In this document: in pieces, positions 57,201-64,000 of the stretch | Layout of the letters: each line of letters opens with the position of its first letter | How positions within the stretch are numbered: position 1 is the stretch's first letter | Origin: Gibbula magus | Taxonomy: Eukaryota; Mollusca; Gastropoda; Trochida; Trochidae | Assembly: GCA_936450465.1 (NCBI GenBank) | Contig: OW388304.1 | Span: forward strand, 11,378,708-11,442,707 | Reading direction: 5' to 3' | DNA: 64,000 nt | Made by a program: the position numbers and the translations under genes | The notes under the pieces: model-generated | Told to the model about the DNA's origin: nothing | What the model saw: only the letters and a program-made list of their open reading frames with translations | Databases searched by the model: none

Positions 57201-59086
57201 CTTCAGGGCTGCAGAACTGGACCTTCGCAGATCGTCTTCCAGCAACGGACGAAAACCGTCTGGCTCGCATGTGTGAATGCGTTCTCTCCTTGTACTCAAC
57301 GGTAGGTGTTGGGTTACTTCTCACACACTTAGCTTATGATCTAATTAGAGTCAATCCATTCAGAGTGGCAAATTTACAGGAATGCCAAAACAGTGTAATT
57401 TTCTGGCAACTGCAGGTAAAGCATTAAGATTTATAGTATGATATTTTAGTACCGGTAAGAAGAATTAATCCCAAACCTGTGGGTCTCATAATATTTTAGG
57501 TTTTTACAAAATTAGTGCCGGTAGTTAGATCTAGATGGTCTCCTTGCTTTATGATTCTGATTCCTTTAGTTTAACTTAGTAGGAATGGCTGCATCCTCGA
57601 TTACCCAGGGTTTTATATATGGTCAGTTACCCGGGACACTCCATCAGAGAAATCTGTGCTCAAATTACCCGCCCTTGGCCGACGTGAGCCAATCAAACTG
57701 CTACGCAGTTGCCAAGCACACACCTCCTAGGCACGGTCATTTTGTAAGCCATCAGTCACCGGTTATCTCCCTTGACCATTTCTGTCTTTTTTCATTAGTT
57801 AACTGATTTCGTCACGCCGGCCAAGTGTGAGTAATTGAGTACACATTTCTCTGATAGAGTGTCCCAGGGGTGATGTAGTGGAGAGTAGCAGAGCATATAT
57901 AAAACCCTGGGTAACCAAGGATGGAATGGCTGAGGTAAGGAAGTATTTATTTAAAATCTTAGAGGAGAGATCCCCCAAAACACGTGAAGTTATCCGCAGG
58001 AGGAGGAGCAGCAGCAGAATGTCAGACTTATTTAAAACTTTTCTTTTAAATCTCATTATTTTAAATTCTTTCATTTTTAAACTCATGTGTTTCAGATTGA
58101 TGAAATATGCAAAATACCATCATACGAAGAGAGGGCCCAATATACATCTGACCTGCTGAACTCTGACCCCACTACTGACCTTGAACTGATGGAAGGGGTC
58201 AAGCTGTTGATGGCCTTGACCTCTATTGAACTCCGACACGCGAGTGAACAAGGGGAGGATGTGCCGATATTTGTGTGGCTCATGTTCGCTAGAGACTCTT
58301 GTCAAACTGTCGAGGACTTCATCAAGAACCATCTCAATGGTGTCGGAAATACAGCAGGGTTAGAACAGGTTCGTTGGTGTACACTTCTCTTCAATACTTG
58401 TGTCATTTTAGAAGTGTTGACTGTGTGATAAGTTAGACCCACCTTCCGTCAACCCCTTATTAAAGTTCTTCAAGCTGATGATGTATAAAACCTTTATGAG
58501 TGGCCCATTTACAACTCATTAATAAAAACAATTGTAATTGTAATTTCACACTGATTAACGATGGAATATCTTCTTTATTGCAATAGATGCAAAGTTTCCG
58601 TGCAAATATTAGCATCGTTCTCAAACGAGGTGCTAGTGTCTGCATCGAAACGTCGCATCGTCTCTTATGACGTCACATAGTTACTGTAGTGACGCGGTCT
58701 TCCTAGTGGCCGCTCGAATGAAAACGCTGTTGGGGCATAATTTAAAGGATTACATAATATAATGAATAGAATATCTGTCAATTCTTGACAAATACCATGT
58801 ATTTAATAACAAATATGAATAAACACAAGAATGTCCCCTAAAATTTTCTTTACACCAAAAATACCCTCCTTGTTAGTTCACCCGTGTTTACACGCCAGCG
58901 TCTGTGTTGCAGGTAGAGATGTGTCTGCTCAGCTACACCCTTCATACAGTCGTACAGGTCGGGAGGCTCCAGAACTTCTCCCAGGAAGACTTCCTCTGTC
59001 GCTTCATCGACGACGCTCCCGACACCTGGCCCACGATAAACCTCCTCGCCGAGGACGACCGCCACTATAATGTGCCTACCCCATAA
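42091..59086 (+). CDS. OTULIN/OTULINL (FAM105)-like OTU deubiquitinase, membrane-anchored, six exons
   Basis: Exons 42091-42270, 54637-56113, 56576-56682, 57020-57301, 58096-58368 and 58913-59086 join in phase (0, 1, 0, 0, 0) into 830 codons plus TAA, all at GT-AG sites. Residues 7-28 form a Gly-rich hydrophobic segment, a likely membrane anchor. Residues 61-552 are low-complexity. Residues 553-830 match the OTULIN/OTULINL catalytic domain, with RGDNYC (Cys611), EWKGETPR (Trp576), NHLNGVG...GLEQ (760-773) and EDDRHYN (Asp821, His824, Asn826). Human OTULIN uses Cys129, His339 and Asn341 to cleave Met1-linked ubiquitin; all three are present, as are the counterparts of the gumby-mutation sites Trp96 and Asp336. 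Human OTULINL shares the N-terminal membrane segment and EWKGETPR but has Asp for the catalytic Cys. Activity is therefore predicted, not shown. The start is uncertain: see 23216-23408 and the exon 1 entry. Confidence 0.87.
42425..42507 (+). mobile_element. Truncated second-family SINE
   Basis: Box B-like GGGATCAAATCCTG, then CCAGAAAAAGAATGATTTTA and CAGATAGTGTGATCCCA match the lower part of the element at 46122-46262. The head is missing. Confidence 0.6.
42555..42641. repeat. Perfect 16-bp inverted repeat hairpin
   Basis: CTCTCGATCTGCCTAC at 42555-42570 is matched by its exact reverse complement at 42626-42641. A partial copy, ATCGATCTGCCTAC, follows the left arm at 42573-42586, and an imperfect inner pairing uses CTACAGTC/AGCTGTAG. 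It is intronic and probably a small foldback element. Confidence 0.75.
42671..42695. repeat. C-rich tract
   Basis: C5-A-C10-T-C8, a long pyrimidine run within the 12.4-kb intron. Confidence 0.9.
42845..45470. other. Intron sequence, no feature recognised
   Basis: Part of the 12.4-kb intron. Only short ORFs without domains; no clear inverted-repeat element or tandem array. Confidence 0.45.
45473..45705. mobile_element. TTAA-flanked MITE with GGGACACCGC ends
   Basis: Terminal repeats are TTAAAGGGACACCGCATCGA and, from the right, TTAAAGGGACACCGCGTCGA. TTAA borders at 45473-45476 and 45702-45705 fit piggyBac-like insertion. The interior has no ORF. Its ends differ from the family at 4309, 6281 and 17130, so this is a separate family using the same target. 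Confidence 0.85.
46122..46262 (+). mobile_element. tRNA-derived SINE, second family
   Basis: Tail-to-head counterpart of 22230-22407: GGCCGAATAGGTAAGCTGTT, box B-like GTGGGTTCGAATCC, AAAAAGTACAAGAATTTGTA and TGTGATCCTAG. No clear target duplication was found. Confidence 0.8.
46401..47525 (+). repeat. GTCCGTCC-type dispersed repeat, family 3
   Basis: The head hairpin pairs TATACCCCC (46408-46416) with GGGGGTATA (46428-46436). A CCGTCCGTCTGTCCTTCCGT-like tract follows at about 46457-46492. Three units of about 165 bp then repeat GATCGATTACAGAAAAACTA, TTCACCACTAGGAGAGGTGC and GCGAATTTTT. The right end, GTCGGGGGTATTAGTGAGCC, echoes the head. A 172-residue - strand ORF merely reads through the units. 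No transposase is seen. Confidence 0.75.
47526..48936. other. Intron sequence, no feature recognised
   Basis: Short ORFs without domains; no repeat structure noted. Confidence 0.4.
48937..50598 (+). repeat. GTCCGTCC-type dispersed repeat, family 1, copy 2
   Basis: Nearly identical to 772-3108 along its length, with scattered single-base differences. It lacks the part corresponding to about 1942-2620; the junction lies at an ATTAA shared by both edges, pointing to deletion in this copy. An extra ATTAATTA unit occurs near 50012. It lies inside the 12.4-kb intron, in the gene's orientation. Confidence 0.85.
50669..51296 (+). repeat. GTCCGTCC-type dispersed repeat, family 1, copy 3 (short)
   Basis: It starts TTTAGCTCATCTGGCCTGAA with a CCATCCATCCGTCCGTCCGT tract and keeps only one diverged ~145-bp unit. 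It then joins at TTCTTCTACAGCCCCAGGCC to the same right half as copies 1 and 2, ending GCCATGGCTCTATTTT. It lies 70 bp after copy 2, in tandem. Confidence 0.8.
51811..51890. repeat. Tandem pair of units carrying AGGTCAAGGTCA
   Basis: Two ~47-bp units each contain GAAGGTCAAGGTCACCTTC. The direct repeat AGGTCA-AGGTCA with no spacer is at 51819-51830 and 51866-51877. TCAAGGTCA is the extended half-site bound by ERR, SF-1/FTZ-F1 and GCNF-type nuclear receptors, and GCNF favours the zero-spacer repeat. A regulatory role is only a possibility. Confidence 0.6.
52060..54590. other. Intron sequence, no feature recognised
   Basis: AT-rich 3' part of the 12.4-kb intron. Short ORFs on both strands lack domains, splice support or conserved-looking composition. 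Confidence 0.45.
54637..56113 (+). CDS. Exon 2: low-complexity linker of the OTULIN-like protein
   Basis: A single 1,477-nt exon encodes residues 61-552, entered after TTTTACAG in phase 0 and left at GAG|GTAAGT in phase 1. The peptide is rich in Ser, Asp, Glu and Arg and probably mostly disordered. Visible elements are a candidate coiled coil at about 390-418 (KNLEHIEGELQDIQDEF), a basic cluster RNRRKFRRKRQ at 488-498, candidate basophilic-kinase/14-3-3 sites RRSRSLD (Ser362) and RRKSEP (Ser511), and MLTPPSDD (237-244). Vertebrate OTULIN and OTULINL lack such a long insert. I recognise no folded domain. Confidence 0.88.
56576..56682 (+). CDS. Exon 3: start of the OTU domain
   Basis: Encodes residues 553-588 after a split Asp codon (G|AC); acceptor CTGTTCACTTAG, donor GAG|GTAGGT, phase 0 out. 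The segment DYAEREWKGETPR aligns with the first helix of the OTULIN/OTULINL domain, and its Trp576 corresponds to OTULIN Trp96. Confidence 0.85.
57020..57301 (+). CDS. Exon 4: catalytic-cysteine exon
   Basis: Encodes residues 589-682, phase 0 at both ends (acceptor CAACTCTTTCAG, donor ACG|GTAGGT). QIRGDNYCAVRGCLYQVLSQ carries Cys611 at the N-terminus of the central helix, as in OTULIN. A CAG|GTAA within the exon (57135) could be a cryptic donor, but the downstream sequence still aligns with the family. Confidence 0.88.
57590..57925. mobile_element. Foldback MITE in intron 4
   Basis: Arms of about 90-110 bp, roughly 57597-57690 and 57813-57920, are imperfect inverted copies. Shared blocks are TTACCCAGGGTTTTATATAT, GGGACACTCYATCAGAGAAA and CTTGGCCGRCGTGA. 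It lies between the catalytic-Cys exon and exon 5. A - strand ORF crossing it is incidental. Confidence 0.75.
58096..58368 (+). CDS. Exon 5: OTU domain middle
   Basis: Encodes residues 683-773, phase 0 at both ends (acceptor ATGTGTTTCAG, donor CAG|GTTCGT, the weakest donor in the gene). It aligns directly after exon 4 in the OTULIN/OTULINL domain without an obvious gap. MFARDSC...NHLNGVGNTAGLEQ is the strongly conserved block leading to the active-site strand. Confidence 0.87.
58913..59086 (+). CDS. Exon 6: catalytic His/Asn and C-terminus
   Basis: Encodes residues 774-830 and TAA, entered after GTGTTGCAG in phase 0. VEMCLLSYTLHTVVQV continues the conserved GLEQ-VEM junction, and NLLAEDDRHYNVPTP supplies His824 and Asn826. 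The protein stops four residues after the triad Asn, so it has no room for the C-terminal ETSL PDZ-binding tail of human OTULIN. Confidence 0.9.
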   Translation, partial: VEMCLLSYTLHTVVQVGRLQNFSQEDFLCRFIDDAPDTWPTINLLAEDDRHYNVPTP

Positions 59087-59369
59087 TGCACTGGGACCAA
59101 ATCATGGACCCCATCTTTAGTTTCTGCCTAGATGCGACCTGCCAGACAGCCTGCCCTAGTGAATTATCCCTCAGAGATTGTCGATATTTGTACTCAGTGT
59201 CAAAACTTTGTGATTCCTTGATGCAGATATGTCTCTGAATTTATCTGGTTTTACAACATGAAATTAAGGATAAATATCATTCATTACTGTTTGGTGCTCT
59301 CCGTACAAGACAAATTCTGGCGACAATTTAATGTTTTATATTTTATTATAAACACCAGTTGTAAATAAA
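59087..59369 (+). promoter_or_regulatory. Probable 3' UTR start with first AATAAA at 59364-59369
   Basis: AATAAA occurs 278 bases after the stop codon, followed by an AT-rich stretch. Further AATAAA motifs lie near 59431, 60069, 60384 and 63246, so longer 3' UTRs are possible. The site used cannot be decided from sequence alone. Confidence 0.5.
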
Positions 59370-59399
59370 ATATTTATCAAGGATATCCAGAGTTTTGAT

Positions 59400-62300
59400 A
59401 CTGAGATTTGAAATATTTTCTGATTTCGAGGAATAAATTGCAAATACAATGTCTGTGATGTGTAAAAATGGATGAAACCTTTCATGTTGGCCAAAATTGT
59501 TGAAATGTTTTGTTTTTCTTTTTGCCATTAACAAGTGTGTCTTCTTTTTAAATCTTTCGACAAAGTTTTCTGTTATTTTCTTAAGTTATTAAGTTTCTTA
59601 TGAGTCAAAGATAATCATGTTTAATTAGAAAAACTGCATAATCAGAACAAGTATTAATTTGGTTATGATAATAATTGTAATTTTGAAGAAAACATTTTCC
59701 AATCTATGAAATAATGTTCATGGTTGCAACTTTTTTCATTTTATGAATTTCAATTTTCAATCCATAATATTGTATTTATTGTTTCATTGGGTTTGACCCC
59801 TCTTAATTTTGTTGTTCATTTCCTAAGTGATAATGACAGTAGATCAACACACAATGCCCATTTGGTTGAAAATTTATATGGAAAACTCTGTTGGTTAGAT
59901 AAAATATTCTAGCCGTTGTTTTCATTAATTCATTTAATATGATATTTTATAGTTATTTCCAAAACGAAATTTTGAAATATGACTTAAAAACTGATATTTG
60001 TCATTATATGAAAAGTAAATATTTAGGATAAATTTTGTATTGAGAAATTGTTAATTTAAAAGTATTAATAAAAATATTGTTAATCAATGGGAAATTAACT
60101 TTGATGAATTCTCCTATTCTAAAATGATTTGGCAGATATGTAAGAATTTTCTTTATACGTGTAGACTAGTCTAACTGAATGTTGGTGTTGGGTCACAAAG
60201 ATAAACAGTTGTTTTCTTTGGATTATGTACAGTGTTGATTAATGTTTTGTTCAGACTTTTCATGATTTCGTATTCTGCCTTTTAATGTTGTTGTAGTTAC
60301 TATTTTTAGAATGTTGACATTACTCTCATTTGTAGAAAGAGGTTTTAAAAACACGTTTTTAGATTTTAAAACATTGAACATAATAAAATAAATTTGAATT
60401 AAAAATCAAATATTGACAAACAGAAATCAAATTCACCTTTTTATCCATAAATTTGTAGTTTAAGTAGTTATTAGTTAGTCATTGAAGCTTTTAATGAAAA
60501 TATATAAAATGTTTAGTAAAAATGAGTTAGGATAAAAATATGATATTTGAAAAATGTTTATGCATTGTAGTATGTTTAGAAAAGAACTAGCTTATATAAT
60601 AGAAAGGCACATGTATTATTGACTCTTGCAACCCTTTTGAATGACAACTTCTAATATAAGATGTCACACCTTGACCTCTGGTTTCAATGATGTATCAAAG
60701 AAACAGAGGTTATTTTCGTGGCCCTCGGGCAACTTTCGTGGTAAGAGAATCACATGAAGAGTCCAGTCCATCGCCTGACATTTTCACTAATATCATACTC
60801 AATTATCGTCGTTTCACTTGTTTTGAAATAATTCATCAAATCTATTTGAAACCTCTTGTTTTTCATTATTTTCCAACCATAAATTCAACCAAACCCTAAG
60901 TATTTTATACTGGAGAAATTATTCTGCCCCATAATGTCAAATGCAGGCATTTCAAGTTATTGATTTTGTCTGGCTGAAAAGATGTAAGATAAAAATGAAC
61001 ACATAGTATAGATGAAATCTGACTTTTCAACCAAACATTTTGTGAAAGGTAATGAAAAACAAAATCATTCAAAGATTTTAAGACTAACCAAGTGTGTTGA
61101 GTATAAAACTAGATTTTCTACATCGATTGTTTCTATTGCACTTGAGTGAAGATACTGCTTATGAACTTTTTAAATAGTCTTTTGTTTTTTTATCAAACAT
61201 TTGAGACTTAAATGTGTTAAATTTTTCTGTAATGAAATATACATCTTACCGCTATGTAAGTACATTTAATTGTATGTCTTTCAAAGCTGTATTCACCTAA
61301 AGTTTGATAATTAATCATTTAAAGCCATAAATCTTAATATTTCCAAGTCATATAAAAAGAAGTTTAACATGGTACATATATGTCCCTGCTTTTGAATTCC
61401 TTTTTGATACTCTATTTTATCAATACTCAATTTTCAACTGATATTTCACATGGAAACAAAACAAATAAATGTATTATATATTTGTTTGATTCTTTCAAGT
61501 GAAATACATTAAAAAAATCTAAACATGGATGAACATTCAGCAAGATATTTAAGTCCAAAGTAGAATCTCAAGTCAATTAAAACTATGAATTTCATTATGA
61601 TCGAAAATAACAAAATATTCCATTTCCAAATGAATCATCTGCTGTTTTTTATGGAAAAGCTTGATTTTGAAGGTATCCTTTTACACATTTGTATCTTCTT
61701 AACTTTTATGTTGTACATTTGATGTTTAGATTAGTAACAGATTAGATTTTGATTATCTGGTACTTATTTCTTTGATAATCTAATATTGTTAAACTTATCT
61801 TAGATGATTTTACCTTTTTATAAGAACTGTGTATTCATGTGTTCATAATACAAAGAGTGTCTGCAATGGAAACTACTTAATCAAGTCAAAGTGATATTAT
61901 TTTACAAATGCTAAAAGTACAAGCTTTTTGCATTGATATTCCTAAAAGTAATGATGAATTTGATAAAATGAAACAAATCTTTACTAACATATGTGAATAT
62001 TATTTTCCAAGATGAAGTAAATGTTATTGGCAATCATATATAATAATACATAATGTTCTATTGTCACCCAGTAATTGTTCAATTATTATGCAAGTAGAAT
62101 TCAATCACATGGTCATTTAGTAGATAAACCTATTGTGTTTTTAATTCTTTGTGATTCGAACTTAAATTCAATACCTGTTGATATCATTTGGAACCGAACA
62201 CGTCAAAGGATGCAATCTCATTTTACATTATGCTGACGATGAAAGTGTAGTAACTCATGTTTCTGAAACTTTCTCCCTGTAAATATGAAGATAACCAAGG

Positions 62301-64000
62301 AAAGAAACTGCTTATCGACTGCAGTTGTAATGTACCATGGAAGATTCTGGTGTTGTCTAGGGGCAGGTTGCTAGATCAGGTGCTTATATACGCTAATTTG
62401 CCACTAGTGCTTCCCTTCCGTTGATTCAATACCTCGTATACATGATTATGTCATGGTCTCCTGTGTTATCGTCAGAATCTAGTCAGTAAATTGACGATCG
62501 AATGTTTGTCACTTGAACGAGAATTTATATAATTTTATTATTTGTATTTGTATTTGTGTATGTAAAGTGGGTGATCATACTTGATTCTGAAATTTCATAA
62601 ATTTATTTTGATTGTTGATTTAATATGTATTTTTAAATGATTTGTTTAAAATTAAATTAATTTTAAAGAATTTCTTCATGCATTTTGATAGTTTGATAAA
62701 ATATGAATGTGATACTTTCATGCAAAAGTAATATAGGCTTCGAAATAAAAAATGAATCTTCTCTTTCAATTTCTGACCTTCTGAAAACATAAAATCGATC
62801 GTGACATATCTTATCAATCAGTCTTCAGTCGAGCTGGCATTGATAGCTTATTTAAAAAAATTTTTATCCAATAATGGTATATGTTCTTGAATAACTATGA
62901 TCACGCACTTGATAAATGTTTTAGCTGAAAGACATGATTTTTCATAGAATATTGGAAAGTTTTTATGTATATAGTGTATATAGATATGTATATGTATTCA
63001 TTTTAGACTTCATAGATGTTGAGGTCAAATGGTAATTCAAATGTGTCAAACTGTTATTGGCCGAATATAAGAACTTAATTCGATGATTTGTTACTGATTT
63101 TAATTTTGGAAGAATGTTTTATGTAAATTGTTATAAATGAATTTTCTATGATGAAGTCGTAGCGTGAAAGCTACTAAATGTGTATGCTAGCTTTTAACTT
63201 GGAGAGTAGAAAGCAACGTATTATTTCTTATCTTAGTTGTATAAATGTAAAATAAATATTTCACTGTTGAACGTAAGGGACACAAATGTTAATAATTGAA
63301 GAATGTGATAAAAAAATTAAGTTGAAGTCCTCTTCGTCCAGGATTTGTGTCAAACATTTAAATGAAAGAGCAAAATTTAAAATAATTTTCAAACAGTAAT
63401 TTGTTTATGCACATGCATAAATAGGTATATTCAAATACTTATAAAGCCCTTTGTGTCTGAAAAATGTCACTTCAGTTTGCAGGGAATTTAGTGTCATGCT
63501 TACCTGCTGTATGAAGAAATGAACAGATACAATGTTTCAATGTTTAAATGTTTGACATGTGTCCTGGAGGAAAGTTAGACGACCTCAAGAAGCCAAGTTT
63601 GACCTGCGTTAGACGTGTTGCGACTGAAGTGCCTGTGTGACAGCTTGTTAGACAGACGGACAGACTTGTGGATAGAGGTCTGACTGGCAGTCTGTAGATA
63701 GTCTCTCACTCACTCTCTCTCTCTCACTGATCGTGGGATACTCGGGAATGGGAATAAATCTCATTTTTACCTGATCAATGTCTTCTTGTTATTTGTGAAT
63801 ACCACGACTATATGAGGGGTCAGAAAATGTGGCACTCGATGTCTGATGGCATGGGCCTTTGTATCTTTGTAAGGGTTCATCAAAAGTGATATCTTTATTA
63901 AACAAAATTCAGATGACCCCTGACTTAAAATGTTATCTGAACAATGAATTATGACAAGCTCGGCTGTTAAGGTGTACCCCACTCATGATATTGGTGATCG
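59400..64000. other. AT-rich 3' flank, no gene recognised
   Basis: Very AT-rich sequence with short ORFs only. It could include a long 3' UTR. A short CTCACTCACTCTCTCTCTCT tract lies at about 63704-63727. I see no tRNA, SINE or clear inverted-repeat element. Confidence 0.5.

Noticed and set aside
1..64000. CRISPR arrays, bacterial operons or phage genes
   Set aside because: Introns, SINEs, a eukaryotic tRNA and the repeat content show animal nuclear DNA. The regular arrays are minisatellites without spacers.

Overview
The window is AT-rich nuclear DNA from an animal, most likely a mollusc and probably a bivalve. The evidence is spliceosomal introns, a eukaryotic tRNA gene, many tRNA-derived SINEs, a non-LTR retrotransposon tail, dozens of short inverted-repeat DNA transposons, and three repeat families with GTCCGTCC tracts of a kind common in bivalve and gastropod genomes. 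The species assignment is inference; no search was run.

One protein-coding gene is clear, on the + strand. Six exons (42091-42270, 54637-56113, 56576-56682, 57020-57301, 58096-58368, 58913-59086) join in frame into an 830-residue protein: an N-terminal membrane segment, about 490 residues of low-complexity Ser/Asp/Glu-rich sequence, and a C-terminal OTULIN/OTULINL (FAM105) deubiquitinase domain. In vertebrates OTULIN is a soluble enzyme that cleaves Met1-linked (linear) ubiquitin, and OTULINL is a membrane-anchored relative that has lost its catalytic cysteine. This protein has the OTULINL layout with an intact Cys/His/Asn triad. A further upstream exon at 23216-23408 fits in splice phase and would give an 890-residue version, so the true N-terminus is open.

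Layout: 1-5100, foldback element, first copy of a 2.3-kb GTCCGTCC repeat, SINEs and a TTAA-flanked MITE; 5161-5232, tRNA-Gln(TTG) on the - strand; 6000-15400, nested transposons, a telomere-like array between inverted repeats, and two minisatellites; 17100-18400, a LINE tail inside a MITE; 19800-20600, a second GTCCGTCC-type family; 23216-23408, candidate first coding exon; 23409-42103, its candidate 18.7-kb intron with SINEs, hAT-like elements and a tandem duplication; 42271-54636, a 12.4-kb intron with a third GTCCGTCC-type family and two more copies of the first; 54637-59086, the compact 3' exons; 59087-64000, probable 3' UTR and then AT-rich sequence in which I recognise no gene.

Most of the DNA is repeats. 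Because many insertions carry clean target-site duplications or sit inside one another, their relative ages can be read directly.
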